Positions 18,020-25,048 of a stretch of 37,047 bases of DNA are shown one piece after another. The stretch's first letter is position 1. Every line of letters begins with the position of its first letter. This stretch comes from Candidatus Stahliibacteriota bacterium. GTDB taxonomy: Bacteria; Hydrothermota; Tepidihabitantia; SM23-42. The stretch lies in contig JAUWCU010000008.1 of assembly GCA_030609135.1 (NCBI GenBank), forward strand, positions 1 through 37,047, read 5' to 3'. The translations under genes were made by a program, and so were the position numbers. The notes under the pieces are model-generated. The model saw nothing but the letters and a program-made list of their open reading frames with translations. It was not told the origin of the DNA and did not search any database.

Positions 18020-18050
18020 CTGGATTATCCAGTCAAGCTGGATAATGACA
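18020..18050. repeat. Hairpin family H copy 2
   Basis: CTGG ATTATCCAG TCAAG CTGGATAAT GACA. Confidence 0.9.
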
Positions 18051-18169
18051 CGTGAACTAATGATGCTCATTACACCCTACGCTTTATTCCTTACGTCTTT
18101 AAGCCTGCCCGTTTTGAAATAAATAAACGTTTAAACCCATTACAACTCAAGATCTAAAAAGTGATCACC

Positions 18170-18442
18170 CTACGTTCTTAATGGCATTTCTATTCGGAGC
18201 AAACCGTTTCCATATACTGCTATTGCCTGGTTGGCAACAACAGGAAAATGGAGTGAGAGGTACTTAGTATAGTGAACATCACCGGCTACTGCAAATAGAA
18301 TTAGACATCTTGAGTTTACCCTGAGTTTTATATTCTGCTGTGAAACACGTGGCAGAGCAATCTCCACGGTTAGATTGTTCATCTGCTTATCAAAATAGGT
18401 GCACACATCAGGTTCTATTTTGTGCCGGATTGTTGTCATCAT
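18170..18442 (-). CDS. Hsp20-like mini protein (90 aa)
   Basis: MMTTIRHKIEPDVCTYFDKQMNNLTVEIALPRVSQQNIKLRVNSRCLILFAVAGD...; SD GGAG; start overlaps preceding gene stop by 4 nt (ATGA). Confidence 0.65.
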   Translation of the reverse strand: MMTTIRHKIEPDVCTYFDKQMNNLTVEIALPRVSQQNIKLRVNSRCLILFAVAGDVHYTKYLSLHFPVVANQAIAVYGNGLLRIEMPLRT

Positions 18443-18843
18443 AAAAATGTGATCTCCTTTAATGCGTTTAAAACAGCAAAAATTCTTTCATTATTGCTTG
18501 CTTTATCAATCGGGCTGAAGAAAAAGCCCTGGCGCTGCACCGAGTACCCATTGGTGATTCCATATAGAATTTCACCGTCAAAAAATTCCACTTTTACTTT
18601 CTTACCATAAACCTTGATGCCTTTTAGATCATCGAATGATTTCTTCAATGCCGAATGACCATTACCATTCAGGTCTTTTACGAAAAAGACCGCCTTGAGT
18701 GTATTAGTTCGCACAATAACCGGTTTTTCTCCATCCCTGTTTTTAACCATAAGGTGAAACACCTCCTTATTCGGGTTAAAATCGGTTGTATAACCCCGGT
18801 CAATTGTTCCATCTAAATAGCGTACGACAACTTTGTTTAACAT
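18439..18843 (-). CDS. Conserved two-repeat beta-domain protein (DUF6982-like by recollection)
   Basis: VVVRYLDGTIDRGYTTDFNPNKEVFHLM and KKVKVEFFDGEILYGITNGYSVQRQGFFFSPID look like duplicated small beta domains. Confidence 0.6.
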   Translation of the reverse strand: MLNKVVVRYLDGTIDRGYTTDFNPNKEVFHLMVKNRDGEKPVIVRTNTLKAVFFVKDLNGNGHSALKKSFDDLKGIKVYGKKVKVEFFDGEILYGITNGYSVQRQGFFFSPIDKASNNERIFAVLNALKEITFL

Positions 18844-19024
18844 AATTCATTCCTTTCTTTCTTTATATACACTGAAAGACAGTTTTTATTCAACGCGATC
18901 CATGGACCAAAGACATACCATATATTTGTTATCATACTTTAGTTATATGCAAATCTTATGCCAGTATTTTCTGCTTAAATTTCAAGGGTTTTTATAAATA
19001 CTGCACAAAAATTGTGCAAAATGC

Positions 19025-19118
19025 CGCGAGGACAGGCAATAACGACAGATGATAGTCCGTTATATCTTAAATAACGAGACCAGGGATACTAGATGCTGGA
19101 TACTAGATGCTTGTGGAA
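19025..19118 (+). repeat. Repeat family A copy 3 (5' truncated)
   Basis: GCGAGGACAGGCAATAACGACAGATGATAGTCCGTTATATCTTAAATAACGAGACCAGGGATACTAGATGCTGG. Confidence 0.93.
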
Positions 19119-19198
19119 AAATTCGCAAAGGCGTAGGGCAACAGGCTATTGACTCCGGGCCTGTAAAACATATAATGATAGAAAAAGAGGAGGAAATT

Positions 19199-19744
19199 AT
19201 GGAGCAAAGATATATCAAAGTAGTCCTTATAGGACTACTAATAGCCATGTTTGTTGGTTGCGGTACTAAAGATACAAAGACAGAAGTAAAGCCCCCGGAG
19301 ACGCAGGTAAAAGGGGAAACCATTTCTTTACAATCATACAATTATCCTGACCATTTCATTCGGCACAGAGATTTTCTCGGCGAAATTACGATCATAAGTT
19401 CGGATTTAGATAAAAAGGACGCTACCTTTAAGATCGTACCAGGATTAGCTGACAGTAAACTTATTTCCTTTGAATCGGTTAATCATCCAGGGTATTATTT
19501 AAGGCATCAGAATTTCCGAATAAAGCTACACAAATATAGTGACGAACAATTATTCAAAGAGGACGTAACATTTAGAAAAGTACCGGGTCCAGCAGATAAG
19601 TCATGGTCATCATTTGAATCCTACAATTATCCAGGACACTATATAAGACACAGAGATTACCATCTATATATTGAGGAAGGCAGCGATGATCTGTTTAAAA
19701 AAGATGTGACCTTTAAAATAGCTGCTCCAAAATGGTCAAAGTAA
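19199..19744 (+). CDS. AbfB-type beta-trefoil lipoprotein
   Basis: Start 19199 with SD AGAGGAGG; lipobox AMFVGC; three repeats SYNYPDHFIRHRDF / SVNHPGYYLRHQNF / SYNYPGHYIRHRDY. Confidence 0.85.
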   Translation: MEQRYIKVVLIGLLIAMFVGCGTKDTKTEVKPPETQVKGETISLQSYNYPDHFIRHRDFLGEITIISSDLDKKDATFKIVPGLADSKLISFESVNHPGYYLRHQNFRIKLHKYSDEQLFKEDVTFRKVPGPADKSWSSFESYNYPGHYIRHRDYHLYIEEGSDDLFKKDVTFKIAAPKWSK

Positions 19745-19747
19745 TAA

Positions 19748-19945
19748 GATGATGCCGCCTGCGGCGCTATAGAAAAACGTCTGTTCTTCAAAATTGAAAA
19801 ATGCAAGGATTTCCGCTTTGGAGAGAAGTTCATTAAAGCTATTGAGAAAGATAATATTAAATACCACATTTATCCCAAAGATTTTCAATGGGAAGATGTG
19901 GATTCCCGGGATATAGAACACCACTTGACACTATACTATATTTGA
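19748..19945 (+). pseudogene. Start-less 65-codon open frame directly after AbfB stop (likely gene remnant)
   Basis: TAA TAA then DDAACGAIEKRLFFKIEKCKDFRFGEKFIKAIEKDNIKYHIYPKDFQWEDVDSRDIEHHLTLYYI*; no ATG/GTG/TTG near its 5' end. Confidence 0.4.
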
Positions 19946-19974
19946 ATATACTCATTTTAGATAAAGGAGGTTCT

Positions 19975-20274
19975 GTGAATATATACGTAGGTAATTTGTC
20001 GCATGATGCTAGTGATAGCGATTTACAAAAGGCTTTTGAAGCCTTTGGACAGGTTGCATCTGTAAATATTATAAAGGATAAGTTCAGTGGTCAGTCAAGG
20101 GGATTCGGATTTGTGGATATGCCCAGTAAAGATGAAGCCCAGGCTGCAATCACTGGAATGAGCGGCAAGGAGTTTATGGGACGAGAGCTTAGTGTTAACG
20201 AGGCGCGTCCCCGTACAGATCGTTCAGACCGTCGAGGTGGCGGAAAAGGAGGTGGTGGGCGTCGCTCCTGGTAG
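19975..20274 (+). CDS. RRM-type RNA-binding protein, GTG start
   Basis: NIYVGNLSHDASDSDLQKAFEAFGQV (RNP2), SRGFGFVDM (RNP1), Gly/Arg-rich tail; SD AAAGGAGG. Confidence 0.95.
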   Translation: MNIYVGNLSHDASDSDLQKAFEAFGQVASVNIIKDKFSGQSRGFGFVDMPSKDEAQAAITGMSGKEFMGRELSVNEARPRTDRSDRRGGGKGGGGRRSW

Positions 20275-20312
20275 AAAAAATACTCAAAAGTAGCACGTGG
20301 TATCAAGTGGAA

Positions 20313-20413
20313 GTGGGTTAAACCCCTATTATACACGATAACGAGGACAGGCAATAACGACAGACGATAGTCCGTTATATCGTAAATAACGAGACCAGGG
20401 ATACTAGATACTG
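20313..20413 (+). repeat. Repeat family A copy 4
   Basis: Same core preceded by GTGGGTTAAACCCCTATTATACACGATAACG. Confidence 0.93.
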
Positions 20414-20511
20414 GTGCAAAAGCTTCACCTATGAAAAAATTGCAGCCGATTTCGTAAAATAGATGCCTTAATTTCCATAAAATTTAGTTACAATTGTTCA
20501 AAGGAGGTATT

Positions 20512-20856
20512 ATGCATGGATTTTGCCATATTGAAATTCCAACAACCGATCCAAGCAAATCCAGTAAGTTTTACAGCAGTATTTTTGGTTGGAAGGTAAA
20601 CGAGAGCAACCCGGATTATTTTGAGTTCTCAACACCTGATGATGATGATGGTGGTTTTACGACCGCGGCGAAACCGGTTCAAGATGGCGTAGTTTTGTAC
20701 ATTAAGGTCGCGGATATTGAAACAAAACTCAAGGAAATTGAAGCGGCTGGAGGAAAAATAGTTAAGGGTAAGACAGGTATCTCTCCAGAATATGGGTTTT
20801 ATGGTTTGTTTACTGATCCCTGCGAAAATATAATGGGGTTGTGGGCGAAAGAATAA
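20512..20856 (+). CDS. VOC/glyoxalase-family protein
   Basis: HIEIPTTDPSKSSKFYSSIFGWKVNES...YGFYGLFTDPCENIMGLW. Confidence 0.9.
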   Translation: MHGFCHIEIPTTDPSKSSKFYSSIFGWKVNESNPDYFEFSTPDDDDGGFTTAAKPVQDGVVLYIKVADIETKLKEIEAAGGKIVKGKTGISPEYGFYGLFTDPCENIMGLWAKE

Positions 20857-20961
20857 CGAGGAGACAAGGAGAAGAAGAGCAGAGGAGAAAAGATAAATAC
20901 CTGAAATTCCCCGTAAAAGAGGATTCTCGCTACGCGGAACAAAATACCTAATTATAATGAT

Positions 20962-22323
20962 ATGAAATTTACCATGGGTAAGATGAAAGACAGGGAAACC
21001 AAAGATCTACAAGAGATTATTGATGGACTAGCCAGAGTAGCCAACAATGATTTCTCTACCAAGATCAAATTATCAGGTAGCAATGCTGATTTAGCTGCTA
21101 TTGCAAAAAGCTTCAATGAGATGATAAGTGAGATCAGGAATGCTGCAGATGACACAAGAGACTCGCTTAATGAACTGGAACGAGTGACAAAGAAACTGAA
21201 GAGGATATTCGAAGCCAGTAATGACATCATTCTCCAGGTTAATAAGTATGGTACGCTCGTCGATATCAATAAGAGTGTCGAGGATATCCTTGGGTTCAAA
21301 GCCGATGACCTCATAGGAAAACATTTTGCTAAGTCTGGTGCAATTCCAGCAAAGGAAATCCCCAAATTAACAAAGAGTTTTAGGGATGCAATTGCCACGG
21401 GTAAAGTGACCGATGTTACCGAACTTGAACTGAAGGCCAAGGACGGCAACATCGTATATAGCGAAGCAAGCACAAAGCTTATTAAGAATGATGATGAAAT
21501 AGAAGGTGCAGTCGTGGTGCTGCGAGATATCACCAGGCGCAGTCGAGCAGAAGAAGCCGTGCGGGAACAGGAGGCGAGGTTGCGTTCGATTATCACCTCG
21601 ATGGAAGATTTTATCTTTATCCTCGATATGGATTTACGTTTCGTGGAATACTATCAATCATCCGAACACCCGGATCCAGATATTTATGCAAAGACTGAGG
21701 AGTATATAGGCAAATCGCTCAGAGATGTCTTCCCGCGTCGGGTGGCTCAGGATTTTGAAAAAGTTATCCGTGCCTGTATAAAGACGAATAATAGTCAGCA
21801 GCTTGATTATCCATGGGAACTACCTGGTACAACACTCTGGTTTAGTGCCAGGATATCACCTCTTTTAGATATTAACGGAAACACTACCGGCGTGACCGTA
21901 GTAGCGCGTGACATTACACTTCGAATGAAAATGGGAAAAGCTCTGGAAGAGAGCGAGAAGAAATACAGAAAGATATTTGAAAACTCTCCGCAAGGTTTTA
22001 TACTTCTGGATACTGAAGGGCATATCATAGATGTGAATAAGAAAATATGTGATTGGCTCGGATATGAACCTGATGAAATGATTGGAAAAAATCATATTCT
22101 GTATCCGTTTCTTACAAAATCAGGTAAGGTTATGGCAATGAAGAAATTTTTTCAGAGACTGCTGGGAAAAGTTCTACCGGCATATGAGCTTGAGTTTGTT
22201 ACAAAAAATGGAGAAAAATTTCTTGGTGAAGTCCTGGCAATGCAGATATGGGATGAACAGGGTAAAATAGTACAAATTCTGGTAATGATATCTGATATCA
22301 CCAATCGTAAAAGCGGGAACTAA
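20962..22323 (+). CDS. HAMP-like plus three-PAS cytoplasmic sensor protein without output domain
   Basis: Three PAS units with PAC-like VVVLRDITRR, VTVVARDITLR, LVMISDITNRK; stops after the last PAC; no TM, kinase or GGDEF. Confidence 0.85.
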   Translation: MKFTMGKMKDRETKDLQEIIDGLARVANNDFSTKIKLSGSNADLAAIAKSFNEMISEIRNAADDTRDSLNELERVTKKLKRIFEASNDIILQVNKYGTLVDINKSVEDILGFKADDLIGKHFAKSGAIPAKEIPKLTKSFRDAIATGKVTDVTELELKAKDGNIVYSEASTKLIKNDDEIEGAVVVLRDITRRSRAEEAVREQEARLRSIITSMEDFIFILDMDLRFVEYYQSSEHPDPDIYAKTEEYIGKSLRDVFPRRVAQDFEKVIRACIKTNNSQQLDYPWELPGTTLWFSARISPLLDINGNTTGVTVVARDITLRMKMGKALEESEKKYRKIFENSPQGFILLDTEGHIIDVNKKICDWLGYEPDEMIGKNHILYPFLTKSGKVMAMKKFFQRLLGKVLPAYELEFVTKNGEKFLGEVLAMQIWDEQGKIVQILVMISDITNRKSGN

Positions 22324-22484
22324 GAACCAGGAAGGATGATGTGAAAGAAGTACAGGAAATCCTCCAGCAATTGACAAAATGACTGCTTCGTAGGTGATTA
22401 TACAGTTAATATGAAACCAAGAATAACATAACCACAACTTACATTTATTTCACATATTTTGTTGAAATTTATAATTGATATAGA

Positions 22485-24206
22485 TTAATCAGGTGTTTCA
22501 GACCACAAATAGAAAGAACCAGTGATAATGATAACGGAGTTATTGCCTGCCTTGGTTTTTAAATACTCGATTCCATTTTTCACTGATGATACAATTGTAA
22601 GGTTTTTTTGATATTTTTTCGCTCTTTTGTATAAATCGATTGGCTCCATTGCCCTTGGGTTATTTGCCTTAACAAGTAGAACTTCTTTTGCTTTTGGAAA
22701 AATGTATTTCAGGCAATATCTAATATCCTTATCTTTGTTAGTGCCAAATATTAAATAGAGATCTTTGGTATTTATAAGATTTAGATTTTTTTCCAGGGCT
22801 TCAAATGAATCCTGATTATGGGCACAGTCAAAGATTATCAAGGGTCTTTTTGTCCGTTCTCGAAGAGTCCCGCTTTGCGTGGATTCTCGGAAATACGGAA
22901 CGAGACTCTTCGGAGATATAATTTCAAATCTGCCGCGCAGGTCTATTTGTCTAATACCCTTTTGTATGGCTGGGATAGGAATTTTGAAGCCCATTTTTCC
23001 AAGTTCATTTATTACCGCAAGAGCTATGAGTAAGTTTTCAACCTGATGTTTTCCTGGCAAAGGTAAAAAGGTATCGTATTTACCGGTTTCTCCTTTAATT
23101 TTTAAATAACTGCCTTTGATTGTTTGTCTTACGATTTTAATATCATGTTGACTTTCGCCGAAAGTGATTTTATTGCGTTGTTTTTTGGCTACTCTTTTTA
23201 TTATTTGTTCTACACTCGATCGCTGGTGAATGGTAATCAATTGACTATACATAGTTTTATCCCTCTTTCTAGGTTGTCGATTTTCTGGAGTAGGGTCTGT
23301 CTGCGTGCGACGCACAGGCAGGCGTTTACGCCCGTATTTTGGGAGTGCAATGTCTTCTGACATTGCATGCAACGAGGGGACTCCCTGTATGTTTATAAAC
23401 TGACGGGGCAGGCGTTGCACTCCATATTTAACGAGCCCTGTTAAATAACAACACCAGGAATGCTTAAACTTTCTTCTACATATTGTATTTAACAGGGCGA
23501 GCCTAAAGGCTCTACTCCCAGGAAAATGGGAGTTTTTCAAAATGTCCACTTGTGGGGGAGGGAAGGGTGGGGGTTTAATAATCCCTGCTTTTTCTCGTGT
23601 GATCTGGGATAATTTATTACCTAATAGATTTGTATGGTCATAGCCGATTTTTGTTATTACTGATATTATCGGGTGTGTAACATTTGTTGAGTCGAGTCTG
23701 CCGCCCAGTCCAACTTCAAGAATTGTGAAATCGGTTTTTTCCTTTAAAAAATGCAAAAATGCAATTGTAGTAAGTACTTCAAAGTAAGTACGTGCCCCGT
23801 GAAATTCATGTTGTTTAATAGGGCTTGCCCCAGATGATTTTCTATATTTCACAGGGCGTGCGCCAACTGGTGTTTTCATATTTATGTAAGGTTTAATTTC
23901 TTTGATGTATTTATTTAATTGATGATTTGAAATTTCAATATTATTGATTTTTATTCTTTCATTTATTCTTTTAAGGTGGGGTGAGGTAAATAGTCCTACC
24001 CTGTACCCACTGGTTTCTAAACATGAACTAATCATTGCGGCAGTGGAACCTTTTCCCTTTGTTCCCGCGATATGTATGACATTATTCAGTCTTTTTTGCG
24101 GTGAGTCAAATTGTGTTAAAAATTCTATGAAGTCTTCAAGTTTGTAATCGTAACCAGGTATTTTTTCGTAATCAACCAGGGAGTTAAAAAATTCTTCAGG
24201 GTTCAC
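22485..24206 (-). CDS. folC: Bifunctional folylpolyglutamate/dihydrofolate synthase containing three in-frame palindromic insertions
   Basis: P-loop HIAGTKGKGSTAAM, LEVGLGGRLDSTNV, REKAGIIKP, LPGKHQVENLLIALAV, IIFDCAHNQDS; non-homologous insertions at about aa 112-139, 213-320 and 431-452. Confidence 0.93.
   Translation of the reverse strand: MNPEEFFNSLVDYEKIPGYDYKLEDFIEFLTQFDSPQKRLNNVIHIAGTKGKGSTAAMISSCLETSGYRVGLFTSPHLKRINERIKINNIEISNHQLNKYIKEIKPYINMKTPVGARPVKYRKSSGASPIKQHEFHGARTYFEVLTTIAFLHFLKEKTDFTILEVGLGGRLDSTNVTHPIISVITKIGYDHTNLLGNKLSQITREKAGIIKPPPFPPPQVDILKNSHFPGSRAFRLALLNTICRRKFKHSWCCYLTGLVKYGVQRLPRQFINIQGVPSLHAMSEDIALPKYGRKRLPVRRTQTDPTPENRQPRKRDKTMYSQLITIHQRSSVEQIIKRVAKKQRNKITFGESQHDIKIVRQTIKGSYLKIKGETGKYDTFLPLPGKHQVENLLIALAVINELGKMGFKIPIPAIQKGIRQIDLRGRFEIISPKSLVPYFRESTQSGTLRERTKRPLIIFDCAHNQDSFEALEKNLNLINTKDLYLIFGTNKDKDIRYCLKYIFPKAKEVLLVKANNPRAMEPIDLYKRAKKYQKNLTIVSSVKNGIEYLKTKAGNNSVIIITGSFYLWSETPD
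22857..22916. repeat. Palindromic insertion 3 inside folC (~60 bp, in frame)
   Basis: TCTCGAAGAGTCCCG ... CGAGACTCTTCGGAGA inverted arms; splits GRFEIIS from RPLIIFDCAHN. Confidence 0.72.
23247..23570. repeat. Nested palindromic mosaic insertion 2 inside folC (~324 bp, in frame)
   Basis: Contains GGAGTGCAA/TTGCACTCC (23342-23350/23415-23423) and GCCCTGTTAAATA/TATTTAACAGGGC (23435-23447/23486-23498); splits REKAGIIKP from SQLITIHQRSSVEQ. Confidence 0.78.
23790..23873. repeat. Palindromic insertion 1 inside folC (~84 bp, in frame)
   Basis: CGTGCCCCGTGAAAT ... ATTTCACAGGGCGTG inverted arms; splits KEIKPYINMK from TYFEVLTTIAF. Confidence 0.75.
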
Positions 24207-25032
24207 ATTGTCCTAACGGCTTTAATTTCATTGCAATGTCAATAGCCGGGGCTGAATGGGTGAGTGCACCGATGGAGATAAAGTCCACGCCACAGTCTTT
24301 ATAAGCAGCGATATTGTATAGGTCGATTCCGCCACTTGCCTCGATTTCTGTATCCCCTTCTGAGGCGCGTACAATTTCAACGGCTTTGCTTAATTGATCA
24401 GGGGTCATATTATCGAGCATGATCCGGTTAACCTTAACTGATAGGGCTTCGTTCAATTCTTCAAAGGTCTTGACCTCAACTTCCACAAAAGCTCTTTTTC
24501 TTTTCTTGCGTGCCGCGCGTACCGCATCAGTTATACTACCGGCAATCTCAATGTGATTGTCTTTGATCAACACCATATCGTATAGACCAAATCGGTGGTT
24601 ATGACCGCCACCGGTACGGACGGCATATTTCTCCATTACTCTCAAACCAGGGGAGGTTTTTCTCGTATCGAGAATTTTCAATCGTCCCTCAGTAACATCC
24701 ACGAAGTTCCTGGTGAACGTGGCAATGCCGCTTAGGTGTTGTAAGAAATTGAGTGCAGTCCGTTCACCTTTCAAACATAAGGCGGCTGAACCAATGAGCG
24801 TGGCAATGGTCATACCGGGTGAAAAACTAGCACCGTCAGGCATTTTGCATTGGAAATCAATACGTTCATCAAGTACCGCAAAAACCATCCGGGCAATCGT
24901 GACGCCGCATAAGATGCCGTCTTGTTTTGCGAATATTATACCGAGTGCTTGTTGTTGTTCATCAACTATCGGATCAGTTGTGATGTCACCCCTGCCGATA
25001 TCCTCTTTGAGCGCATTTTTGATGATCCTCAA
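24196..25032 (-). CDS. nadC: Nicotinate-nucleotide pyrophosphorylase (quinolinate phosphoribosyltransferase)
   Basis: EDIGRGDITTD, LNFLQHLSGIAT, LDTRKTSPGLRVMEKYAVRTGGGHNHRFGLYDMVLIKDNH, IEASGGI. Confidence 0.97.
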   Translation of the reverse strand: MRIIKNALKEDIGRGDITTDPIVDEQQQALGIIFAKQDGILCGVTIARMVFAVLDERIDFQCKMPDGASFSPGMTIATLIGSAALCLKGERTALNFLQHLSGIATFTRNFVDVTEGRLKILDTRKTSPGLRVMEKYAVRTGGGHNHRFGLYDMVLIKDNHIEIAGSITDAVRAARKKRKRAFVEVEVKTFEELNEALSVKVNRIMLDNMTPDQLSKAVEIVRASEGDTEIEASGGIDLYNIAAYKDCGVDFISIGALTHSAPAIDIAMKLKPLGQCEP

Positions 25033-25048
25033 GAATTGCTTATTGTCT

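Noticed and set aside
20952-21596. 214 aa antisense ORF over PAS protein
   Set aside because: Leu/Ser-rich shadow translation of a PAS coding frame.
22485-24206. folC as a frameshifted or dead pseudogene
   Set aside because: All motifs (P-loop, HQVEN, CAHN) lie in one uninterrupted frame and all three insertions preserve it; misassembly cannot be excluded without reads.
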